A DNA stretch of 64,000 bases from Ariolimax columbianus (lineage: Eukaryota > Mollusca > Gastropoda > Stylommatophora > Arionidae). Made by a program: the position numbers and the translations under genes. The DNA is taken from assembly GCA_036924085.1 (NCBI GenBank), contig JAVGWX010000005.1, positions 37,479,983-37,543,982 of the forward strand, read 5' to 3'. The notes under the pieces are model-generated. The model did no database searches. It was not told the DNA's origin and saw nothing but the letters and a program-made list of their open reading frames with translations. Positions 44,550 through 53,796 of this stretch are shown in pieces; within the stretch, counting starts at the first letter, position 1, and the number at the start of each line of letters is the position of its first letter.

Positions 44550-45295
44550 TGAGGTCGTTGGGGGACACATAATGAAATTCTCACAACTCCACGCAACCCT
44601 CTCTGTCAGCGGTCGCTCCCTGTGCTTCCTCTGGTCGGCGATTGGTCTATTCTTTTATGTTGTCCTCCCACCTCTTTTTGGTACGGCCTCTTCGTCGTCT
44701 GCCTTGCACCTTTCCGTGCATGATCGTATTTACAAGACCATTTGATCTCGATATGTGACCGGACCAAACGAGCTTCCTTCTTCTGACAGTTGCCAGGAGG
44801 TCTTCAAAAGGTCCTGTTGTTGTTGTAACTATTTCTCGTATTTCCTCATTTGTAACTCGATCTTTGTACGTGACGTTTAGAAGTCTTCGAAAACATAGGC
44901 TTGCATCCTCCACTGTAGGTCAGCTGTAATTGTCCATGCCTCACAAGCATAGAAGAATATTAACAGTACCAATGTACGCATTTATTTGAATGTCGTGCAT
45001 ATAGTTAATCGTTAATCTTGCCAGATTTTGTTAAGCCGTGCATATAGTTAATCGTTAATCTTGCCAGATTTTGTTAAGCCGTGCATATAGTTAATCGTTA
45101 ATCTTGCCAGATTTTGTTTAGCCGTGCAAGCACCGCTATTGTCTGTGATATTCTGGCCAACACCTCACATTTTGATCCTTCATCACTGACAATCAAACCC
45201 AGACATTTCAAATGGTCGACCACTTCGAGTTCTTGGCCATTAGCTGTTAACCTACTGTTGAAGATTAGGAGTTGTTGGACATTCAATTTGAGCTA
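44550..45295 (-). pseudogene. LINE reverse-transcriptase thumb and C-terminus with 43-bp triplication
   Basis: The minus strand from 45290: SRLTANGQELEVVDHLKCLG (normally ..I.G..LE.V..FKYLG), SDEGSKCEVLARISQT, and AVLARLNKIWQD. Relics of ALVLLIFFYACEAWT, MEDASLCFRRLLNVTYKD and RVTNEEIREIVTT follow, then RRRKLVWSGHISRSNGLV and GRRRRGRTKKRWEDNIKE. The DNA encoding RLNKIWQD..LTIYMHG is present three times at 43-bp spacing (gtgcata at 44995, 45038, 45081), which breaks the frame. A second copy of the 3' part is at 4215-4490. Confidence 0.85.
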
Positions 45296-45699
45296 TATGT
45301 TTTCAGTATTTTAAATGTTAGTGTGCGAGCTCCAATATCGAGCAACTATTATGTACAAATAAAAAAATAATGTATTTTTTCTTCAAAAGCAGAACAGCTC
45401 CTTTAGAGTTAACTGCATGAACATTGAAAGATGCAAACGAAATTTAAACGTAATGTAAAAAAAACACACAAAAAATGTCTCTCTAAAACAACACATTAAA
45501 AAAAACCCAGAAAACATGACAAATATAACCAATACCATTCGCTGCACTGTTTCTAGGACAAGATACGGAAACCAGACACTCAATTTTGTAATTCAGTAAA
45601 GGTTACCAGAATAGCCACAATCTACTTATGATATTTAATACCCACTCTCAGAAATTTTATATATATATAAAACGTAGATGATGAAAACTTATTATTTAG
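45296..45699. other. Unassigned AT-rich stretch
   Basis: Poly-A-rich. No supported feature. Confidence 0.5.
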
Positions 45700-46060
45700 A
45701 AAAATACGACGAGTAGATGGAGGAAGGTACTAACATGAAATCCATGATGGAGCATGGAAACACACACACATATGGATAGATTAAGGAGGAACACGCACAT
45801 AAATATATGGACAGATGAGGTATAGAATCTTACACAAACACATGGATAGATGAGGTATATAATCATACACAAATACATGGATAGATGGGGAATAGAATCA
45901 TACACATACACAAGGATAGATGGCCATATGAACATACACAAACATATAACTTGATGGAGCATATAAACATTCACAGACATATGGAAAGATGGGGCATAGA
46001 AACATTCAGACTGAAAAATTATGATGGGAACATATACAAAAATATGAAGGCATAGCCGAT
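45700..46060. repeat. Degenerate tandem repeat of about 35 bp
   Basis: Repeats resembling acacatggatagatgaggta plus tagaatcatacacaa, strongly diverged (for example 45810-45900). The 126-codon minus-strand frame here is read through the repeat. Confidence 0.75.
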
Positions 46061-46386
46061 TAGAACAGAAGCTCAAAATGTTAACTAAGATGTTTGTTCC
46101 ATTTTATTGTCATGATGTCTCTTTGTTTCACTGCTTTTAATTCCATACTTCCTTTTTTATTCCCTATTTCCTTTTTTATTCCCTATTTTATTAATTTTCT
46201 AAAGAAATTATTTTTGGAAATAGTTTTTAAGGAAACTATAAAAAATGTAACCTTCCCACCCGTTTCCCACGACACATTTCTTTTAGTTCATTCTTACAAT
46301 GGTCATTCCATCATTTCAATTATTTTTTCAGCGATCAATCTATTGTTACGTTAATTCCTTCAATTTAAAAAAAAAATGTTTTTCCT
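46061..46386. other. Unassigned T-rich stretch
   Basis: No supported feature. Confidence 0.45.
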
Positions 46387-46491
46387 TTCGCCTTATTTCT
46401 CAAATCCCCAAGGTGGTGTGCGTTGCACTGTGGATTTTATTTTGCGCCTGTTGGTCCAGTGTATTCGAATTCAGCATGAATTTTATGTAAG
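46387..46491 (-). mobile_element. SINE family S1, copy 3 (headless)
   Basis: Contains only the S1 3' half: tttcgccttatttctcaaat, ccaaggtggtgtgcgttgca and cgcctgttggtccagtg. The tRNA-like head is missing, consistent with 5' truncation during insertion. Confidence 0.82.
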
Positions 46492-47040
46492 AGACATTAT
46501 AATTTCAATGATATCTTCATATTTTAGTCTAACACTTCAACGACAGTGTTATATTTTATTGTATTATTTCAACCATCTCGTCTTTGTGTTTTTTCTTGCA
46601 ACAATTTTCTCATCTTTGAATGCATTCTGTCAACCCCCTGCATTTTGAATTTATACTTTGATCATTCTCTATTCTATAATTATAATCATTCTTCCATTTT
46701 TAACATCCAAATAATTGAATTTATCTTTTCATCCTTAACCTCCCCATCTTTGATTATCTTCAACCACAACCTTGTCATTGAGTTCATTCTATCAACCACC
46801 GTCAATCTGCATCCTGAAGTTTATCCATACAACTTTTGACCCCTCCAGAAATTGATAACTGCAATCCCGAAACATGCTCATCTCATTGGTGTCATGAGTT
46901 ATTATCAGTCGAGACAAGAGCCAATCACGGCGAAGTGAAAAGCAGAGACGGACGGACCCTGTTATGAATTTGCTAACACCCCACAAACACTTAAGTACGT
47001 CATTCATCAGCAAATGACAGATTTATTGTGGGCGGAATAA
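46492..47040. other. Unassigned T-rich stretch
   Basis: Open frames 46546-46839 and 46792-47013 have no recognisable domains. Confidence 0.45.
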
Positions 47041-47043
47041 AGT

Positions 47044-48460
47044 GCTCAACATGGAGTCATTAAATCATTTATGTGTGTTACAACAAAACAATTTAAACCA
47101 CCTATGCATTGCAACAAAACAATTTAGCTACATATGTGTTGCATCAAAACAATTTAAACTACCTATGTATTGCAATATAACAATTTAAACCACCTATGTG
47201 TTACAACAAAACAATTTAAACCACCTATGTTTTGCAACAAAACAATTTAGCTACATATGTGTTGCATCAAAACAATTTAGCTACCTATGTGTTGCAACAA
47301 ATCAATTTAGCTACATATGTGTTGCATCAAAACAATTTAGCTACATATGTGTTGCATCAAAACAATTTAGCTACATATGTGTTGCATCAAAACAATTTAG
47401 CTACATATGTGTTGCAACAAAACAATTTAGCTACATATGTGTTGCATCAAAACAATTTAGCTACATATGTGTTGCATCAAAACAATTTAGCTACATATGT
47501 GTTGCATCAAAACAATTTAGCTACATATGTGTTGCAACAAAACAATTTAGCTACATATGTGTTGCAACAAAACAATTTAGCTACATATGTGTTGCAACAA
47601 AACAATTTAGCTACATATGTGTTGCAACAAAACAATTTAAACCACCTATGTTTTGCAACAAAACAATTTAAACCACCTATGTGTTGCAACAAAACAATTT
47701 AAACCACCTATGTGTTGCAACAAAACAATTTAAACCATCTATGTGTTGCAACAAAACAATTTAGGTACATATGTGTTGCAACAAATCAATTTAAACCCCC
47801 TTTGTGTTGCAACAAAACAATTTAAACCACCTATGTTTTGCAAAAAAACAATTTAAACCACTTAAGGGTTGCAACAAAACAATTTAAACCACCTATGTTT
47901 TGCAACAAAACAATTTAAACCACCTATGTGTTGCAACAAAACAATTTAAACCACCTTTGTGTTTGCAACAAAACAATTTAAACCATCTATGTGTTGCAAC
48001 AAAACAATTTAAACCACCTATGTGTTGCAACAAAACAATTTAAACCACCTATGTTTTGCAAAAAAACAATTTAAACCACTTAAGGGTTGCAACAAAACAA
48101 TTTAAACCACCTTTGTGTTGCAATAAAACAATTTAAACCACCTCTGTGTTGCAACAAAATAATTTAAACCACCTATGTTTTGCAAAAAAACAATTTAAAC
48201 CACTTGAGGGTTGCAACAAAACAATTTAAACCACCTTTGTGTTGCAACACACCAATTTAAACCACATATGTGTTGCAAAAAAAAAATTTAAATCATCTAT
48301 GTGTTGCAACAAAACAATTTAGCTACCTATTTGTTATAGCATATTAATTTAGCTACCTATGTATTGCAACAAAACAATTTAAACCACCTATGTAATGCAA
48401 CAAAACAATTTAGCTACCTATGTGTTACAACAAAATAATTTAGCTACATATACAACAGTA
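47044..48460. repeat. 30-bp tandem repeat, about 46 copies, two subtypes
   Basis: The unit caatttagctacatatgtgt plus tgcaacaaaa (30 bp) alternates with a variant having caatttaaaccacctatgtg. The agctacata subtype forms a homogeneous block at about 47245-47635, while the aaccacct subtype dominates from about 47640 to 48290. The unit length is a multiple of three, so frames of 156-157 codons stay open in two registers; not genes. Confidence 0.94.
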
Positions 48461-48829
48461 GCTGTTAATTCTTCACAAAAACTAACAGTCTGCATCCTTT
48501 AAACTGTGGAATGATTTCCTGAATTAAATTACAAAAACTGTTAATCAACAACCCATTCATATGTCTGAAGGGAGAAAAGTGTAGCTCCCCGCGAAGCTTA
48601 ACAGAAAATGTTAACAGAAAAGTAAGCTAATGAGCAATTGAATTTTAAGTGCACATGGTGACAGGAAAATCCGTAAGCATGAATGCCAGGAGTTATATGT
48701 ATGCCTACTTTCATTCTCTGCACACATTTCAGCTTTAATTCACACCATTCAGAGCTGGTCTTCAATGCTGGTGGTTTGAAATAATTAAAGAGTTTCATCG
48801 TTTTGATGTGCTTTTAGATTTATCTAAGT
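48461..48829. other. Unassigned stretch
   Basis: No supported feature. Confidence 0.45.
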
Positions 48830-49020
48830 TGTAAGGTCATCCACTGTAATAACGTCACACACTTTTCTTAGGTCTTTCACTTTTATTAGGTCTTTCACTG
48901 TTTCAAGGTCTTTCACTGGTTCATCCAATGCTGTTAGGTATTCCACTGTTGTTAGGTCCTCTACTATTGCTAGGTCTTCCACTGTTATGTCTTTAACTGT
49001 TGTATAGTCTTTCATAGTTT
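48830..49020. repeat. Degenerate tandem repeat (aggtctttcactgtt type)
   Basis: Imperfect repeats of about 18-24 bp built on aggtctttcactg. Confidence 0.8.
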
Positions 49021-49044
49021 TTAGAACTTTTATTGTTTACTCAC

Positions 49045-49465
49045 TCGAGTCTGTCCCACTCGAGTATGTCTCACTCGAGTCTGTCCCACTCGAGTATGTC
49101 CCACTCAAGTCTGTCCCACTCAAGTCTGCTCAATTCGAGTCTGTTCCACTCGATTCTGTTCCACTCGAGTCTCTTCCACTACAGTCTATTCCACTCGAGT
49201 CTCTTCCACTACAGTCTGTTCCACTCGAGTCTGTTCCACTTCGAGTCTGTTCCACTCAATTCTGTCCCACTCAAGTCTGCTCAACTCGAGTCTGTTCCAC
49301 TCGAGTCTGTTCCACTTCCAGTCTGTTCCACTCGAGTATGTTCCACTTCGAGTTTGTTCCACTAGAGTCTGTTCCACTTCGAGTCTGTTCCAGTTCGAGT
49401 CTGTTCCACTTCGAGTCTGTTCCACTTCGAGTCTGTTCTTCTCAAGTCTGTCCCACTCTACTTCT
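49045..49465. repeat. 15-bp tandem repeat, about 28 copies
   Basis: cactcgagtctgttc in many variants, with single-base insertions (ttcgag) that change the phase. Ser/Leu/His-rich frames are artefacts. Confidence 0.93.
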
Positions 49466-49479
49466 ATACCCTCGAGACG

Positions 49480-50060
49480 ATATGGTTTTTGTTTTTGAAC
49501 TGCTAATGGTAGTTGCTCTCTTTTCGATCTCTTTCCAGATTTAAAGATTGAACTGGGGATGTGGTTCTAATTTGGTAATCAGAGCCACAGCATCATCACG
49601 TGTCAGTTCAGATATAAATACTCCTCTTATCTTCCATTATCTTACGGATTACTGTTTTGGATTTCTCATTACAACCTTTCATGACATAATCCATGAGTAG
49701 TATGGAAAATATAATGCCCTGTGTGACGCCACTGGTGGTCCAGAACTCCTCTGACTGTTGGTTTCCTGTCCCTAATGTAGTTTCTGCAGGTGTTATGGAA
49801 TCTCAGTGACGCAGATTATGGGCGCTGGGATGTTCTTCCTTTCCATGCATTTCCATAGCCCGCTTCTGGGAATCTAATCGAATGTCTTTTCCAGGTCTAA
49901 GTAGCATCGGTGCATTTCATCACCTTAATCAAGAGCTTTGTCTCAGTTGTCTGAGTGTGAAGATAAGATCTTGAGTACTTTGGGTTGCTCTGAAAAAGGA
50001 TTTTGTGTTCAGTCAGACGCCATTATCTCTGCGCAAGTTTTAGAATAGTCATTGCCGGGA
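49480..50060 (-). pseudogene. Minus-strand LINE reverse-transcriptase palm (3' part of split element)
   Basis: The minus strand reads DLEKTFD-stop-IPRSGLWK (motif A, normally DLEKAFDRVPR..LW), then KNIPAPII. In other frames come LQKLH-like relics, RQSEEFW-type residues, TQGIIFSILLMDYVMK (motif B, normally GV.QGC.LSPLLF) and relics of the FADD region (DDAVALITKLEP). Frameshifts are frequent. Upstream pieces of the same element lie at 50890-51165 and 51777-51990. Confidence 0.68.
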
Positions 50061-50079
50061 AACTTTAGAGAGATTTGTC

Positions 50080-50530
50080 TCTATAGTTTTTGAACTATTG
50101 ACTAGAATGTTGATATAATGATGGATATCTCCCAATCACCTTCTAGAATGTTGCTTTTACGATGGATATCTCCCAATAACCTTATATAATGTTGGTATAA
50201 TGATGGATATCTCCACATCACCTTCTATAATGTTGGTGTAATGATGTATATCTCGAAATCACCTTCTAGAATGTTGGCATAATGTTGGATATATCCAAAT
50301 CACCTTCTAGAATGTTGGTTATTTCCCAATCACCTTTTTGAATGTAGGTTATCTCCCAGTCATCTTCTAGAATGTTGTTTATCTACCAATCACCTTCTAG
50401 AATGTTGGTTATCTCCCAATCACCTTCTATAATGTGTTGGTATAATGATGGATATTTCTCATTCAGTTCTAGAATGTTGGTATAATGTTGACTATCTGCC
50501 AATCACCTTCTAGAATATTGGTATAATGTT
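50080..50530. repeat. About 41-bp tandem repeat with deletions, about 11 copies
   Basis: aatcaccttctagaatgttg plus gtataatgatggatatctccc in full-length and shortened copies (gttatctcccaatc). It lies inside the split minus-strand LINE. Confidence 0.88.
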
Positions 50531-50555
50531 GACTCCCAAATGTATGGTATTAGTT

Positions 50556-50602
50556 TGGGGTGCCAGCTGCCCATTTTGTTGTTGTTGTTGTTGCTTAGAT
50601 GT
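50556..50602 (-). repeat. SINE S3 tail fragment
   Basis: tttggggtgccagctgccca plus ttttgttgttgttg resembles gtggggtggccagctacctt..gttgttgtttt of the S3 copy at 42340. Short fragment. Confidence 0.5.
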
Positions 50603-50889
50603 TTGCCTCACTAGTTTCTACTGGCGGAGGCGCGCCCATTCCACCCCAGACTAGTCTATTGGGCGATATCAGGACGCACAAACCAGTTCTTGGATGCATG
50701 TGTGCATCTGTATGTACCTATGCTAGGTTTGTGCGAAAGTGCCAATGGAAGGGCCTCACCATGAGGGCGCGTGTGAAAGTTGTGCAAGAGTGTGACTGTA
50801 GGACAGAGTCAAATGAAACAGAGTGAGGCGAGAAGAGAGAGCAGGGGAAGAGTTGTCCCTAGGGTGAGCCTACCTGCCAGCTGGCCACA
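50603..50889. other. Unassigned spacer
   Basis: The open frame 50599-50826 lacks a recognised domain. Confidence 0.4.
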
Positions 50890-51165
50890 AATCTTCAGCA
50901 AAATAATTTAGTTCCATCTACAAGATGACCACTTTATCAACTTTATTATTCTCAAAATTGCATTCAGCTCATCAATCGAGGTGCTGTTTCCCCGTCATTG
51001 AATTCATCCTCAACATTAGAGAATGTCGTCCTTCTAACAGATTGGATATTAGAAACAGTATTTCTGTCTATCCATTATCTCCCTTGGAGTGGTAAGCAAA
51101 GTACCTTCCTTGTTTTCTTTAATGTCCCGTAGAACAGCTTCTGGTTTTACCCGTTATTCTTGGTA
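50890..51165 (-). pseudogene. Minus-strand LINE, pre-polymerase linker (split element)
   Basis: The minus strand gives RVKPEAVLRDIKENKEGTLL, TTPREIMDRQKYCF and, after stops, NSTSIDELNAIL. This corresponds to the D..G.L.T....I..RW..YF linker followed by the ..SI.EL..AI.. helix just before the polymerase domain. It lies in the right order and strand relative to 49480-50060. Confidence 0.62.
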
Positions 51166-51177
51166 GGAATAACGTCT

Positions 51178-51440
51178 GGTCAGGCACAACATTCCGATCA
51201 GACATGTTAGTCAGGGTTGTTTTCGTGGCAGCCTGGTTAATGCGGTGATGGACCGACGTGATCCCGTAGTAGTGAGCGAAACGCACATGTTACCAAGCTT
51301 AGCACAACAGCATGGAGGATCCCAGTCCACCTTCATCAGCACGCTCTTAATATGAGGAAAGCTACTGCAACCCGCCACTCAACGTCCTTTTCAGGACGCA
51401 CAAAAGAGTAAACCTACTCATTGTGGGCATTCGAAATAAG
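51178..51440 (+). repeat. Interspersed repeat R2, copy 3 (inserted in LINE)
   Basis: Shares gatcccgtagtagtgagcga, tccaccttcatcagcacgct, ggaaagctactgcaacccgc and acaaaagagtaaacctactc with other copies. It separates two parts of a minus-strand LINE. Confidence 0.88.
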
Positions 51441-51542
51441 AACAGCAATATTCGGCATTTTTTTCCAGACTTTTTACAAATTCGTCTCAAATTATTTTGT
51501 TTTGATGCTAACAATTTAATTTAATTTAATTATTTATTTTTT

Positions 51543-51773
51543 CGTTCGCCTTATTTCTCTAATCCCCAAGGCGGTGTGCGTTGCACTGTGGTTTTTATTT
51601 TGCGTCTGTCGGCCCAGTGCATCCGACTTCAGCATGCATTTTATGTAAGGATCTGCTTCCTCCTGCATTTTCTAAGGGTTTACTTCCCCGGGGTAACGGC
51701 TGGTGCTGTGATCGAACCCAGCACCTTCGGGTTGTGAGCCGTACCACTAAACCACTAGGCCACGCCGTCCCCC
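51543..51773 (-). mobile_element. SINE family S1, copy 4 (best preserved)
   Basis: Minus strand from 51773: ggggacggcgtggcctagtg, box A-like TGGCCTAGTGGTTTAGTGG, and box B-like GGTTCGATCAC (about 45 nt downstream). The body is gttaccccggggaagtaaac and gcactgggccgacagacgc, with the 3' end ttagagaaataaggcgaacg followed by an A/T-rich tail. It is inserted in the minus-strand LINE, in the same orientation. Confidence 0.92.
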
Positions 51774-51776
51774 AAT

Positions 51777-51990
51777 TTGTTTTTGACTTCCGTTGTTTGT
51801 GCTGCATATTCTTTGTATGTCTCTTTTTTTTCCTTCTGTATTATTGGCTTCCAAGTATTGTTTCCATTTATTTTTCTATCCATTAATATCATTTTGACTT
51901 CCTCTGTCCACCAGGGTATCATGTATGCATCATTCTTGACTTCACCAAGTCGTACATCTGCAGCTGCCTGGAAAATCGTTGTGAATATTA
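51777..51990 (-). pseudogene. Minus-strand LINE, WWTEEV linker (5' part of split element)
   Basis: The minus strand encodes IPWWTEEVKMI followed by KEKKETYKEYAAQTTEV. The pattern P-W-W-(T/N)-x-E-(V/C) followed by a Lys-rich helix is the well-known linker between endonuclease and reverse transcriptase in LINE ORF2. Together with 50890-51165 and 49480-50060 it forms one element cut by S1 and R2. Confidence 0.72.
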
Positions 51991-52361
51991 ACTAAAGAGC
52001 ATCCCACGAGGCCAGATAAATGGGCCACTTTGAGTGGCACTAGACAACAACTGACAACCACGTGCAGATACCACTATGTGACATTGGGCAGAAGGACGAG
52101 AGAACGTATATAACAGTGAACACAAAAAGTAATGAACACAAACCCATTAACATATATTACTTACATAGGGACGTTGATGTAAGCCTAATGGAGAAACAAG
52201 GAAATGGAAATTTCAAAGGTTAATAACGTTTACAAAGAATTTACACTTTGTTTGCAATAAACATTTATGAAAAAAATATAATTACTTGAATATTGAAAAG
52301 AAAAAACACATTGAAAATATTTGGTGATGCAATAGTGCAACAGATGTTGTTGTTTATTGTG
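51991..52361. other. Unassigned stretch
   Basis: A-rich. No supported feature. Confidence 0.45.
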
Positions 52362-52690
52362 TAAAGCCCGCAATGAGTACGTTTACTCTTTTGTGCGCCC
52401 GGAAAAGGACGTTGAGTGGCGGGTTGTAGTAGCTTTCCTCACATCCCGAGCATGCTACTGAAGGTGGACAGAGGTCCTCCAGGCGGTTGTGCTATGCTTG
52501 GCTTCGTCTGTGTGGCGCTCACTACTACGGGGATCACATCGATCCACTTCTCGTCAGCCAGACTGCCTTGAAAACAACCTATTTCCAGGGAACGCTACAA
52601 GGAAGAGAGATTGTGGTCTTGGTCAGTGTATTGTGCGTGACCCTGACGCGACGTCCTGGTCAGTATGTTGTGATTGACTGGACTAGCGTC
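52362..52690 (-). repeat. Interspersed repeat R2, copy 4
   Basis: Inverse orientation to copies 1-3: aatgagtacgtttactcttt, gcgccc.gaaaaggacgttg, ctgaaggtggacagaggtcc, tccaggcggttgtgctatgc. It ends with ctggtcagtatgttgtgatt. The full unit is about 330 bp. Confidence 0.88.
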
Positions 52691-52945
52691 GTAGTTCCCT
52701 GCAGCAGATGTTAAGCTTTTAAAATGATCAAAATACGGTGACAATTCATTTGGAAGATACTTCACAATCAAGGAAAACGTGGACGAATAAATGTAAATCT
52801 ATTTCTTCTTTGTCATGATTTTTTCTATCTGAAAAAAAAAGACATGCCCTTTATACGCATACACTTGATGATCTGATCTGGTTCGGACTTCTTTCCTTAC
52901 TGCATCGTTTCTATCTCATTGAGTTAGTTGGAGAGGACCATGCTG
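52691..52945. other. Unassigned spacer
   Basis: No feature recognised. Confidence 0.4.
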
Positions 52946-52949
52946 TCAT

Positions 52950-53155
52950 ACTTCTTGTAACGGAAGTAGGCAAACTATGAAAACATGTTCTGTCTGTTTG
53001 TCCTTCCACACTAGCAAACTTTGGGAACATGTTCTACTGTCTGTTTGTTCTTCCACATGATCAAACTTAGAAAACATGTTCTGATGCTTGTTTGTCCATC
53101 CATATGAGCGAACTTTGATAACATGTTCTACTGTCTGTTTGTTTCCCCCACACGA
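52950..53155. repeat. About 50-bp tandem repeat, 4 copies
   Basis: Units like gcaaactttgggaacatgtt plus ctactgtctgtttgttcttcc, moderately diverged. A short Cys-containing minus-strand frame reads through it. Confidence 0.85.
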
Positions 53156-53334
53156 GCACATGTCTGGGTGTTTGATTGTTTCATTGTATTGGTTTTTGCA
53201 ATCTGCAGTGGCATCATGGGAATATTAATAATGCTAACTCTTCTGTGCATGTGAAAGTATGTCTCAGCCACATGGTAGTTATCATTTTCTCTGTACCATT
53301 TGTTTATTAAGTTGCTGCCCTCGTTCCCATTATT
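53156..53334. other. Unassigned spacer
   Basis: No feature recognised. Confidence 0.4.
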
Positions 53335-53760
53335 TCTTCTCCTCCTCCTGCTTCTCCTTCTCCTGCGCCTTTTTCTCCTGCGTCTTCTCCTCCAGCAGAA
53401 CTTTGTCATGCGCCACCTTCTCTTCCTGCGCCTTCTCCTCCTGCGCCTCCTCCTCCTGCACCGCCTCCTCCTTCTCCTGCGCCTCCTCCTTCTCCTGCAC
53501 CGCCTCCTCCTCCTCCTGCGCCGCCTCTTCTACCTGCGCCGCCTCCTCCTGCGCCGTCTCCTCCTCCTGCTGCGTCGCCTCCTTCTTCTCCTGCGCCGCC
53601 TCCTTCTTCTCCTGTTCCGCCTACTCCTCCTCCTGCACCTCCTTCTGCCCCCTCCTCCTGCAGTTCCTCCTCCTGCGCCGCTTCCTCCTCCTCCTGCGCG
53701 GCGTCCTCCTTCTCCTGCGCCCCCTCCTCCTCCTTCTCTTGCACCTCCTCTTCCGTCTTC
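53335..53760. repeat. Pyrimidine-rich TCCTCCTGC-type repeat, 0.43 kb
   Basis: Variable copies of tcctcctgcgccgcc, almost purely C/T on the plus strand with regular G interruptions. Plus frames give Leu-Leu-Arg or Cys-Ala-Ser runs, minus frames Gly-Gly-Ala or Glu-Glu runs, up to 201 codons. These are artefacts. Such tracts can form triplex or R-loop structures, which is inference. Confidence 0.92.
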
Positions 53761-53796
53761 TGCGTTTGTCCTGAAAACGACGTTGCCTGTGTCGTA

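Noticed and set aside
47198..47702. Two 156-157 codon frames with repeated FSYICVA-type or LATYVLQ-type units
   Set aside because: The 30-bp unit is a multiple of three and stop-free in two phases. Both frames are open equally, so there is no evidence of selection for either.
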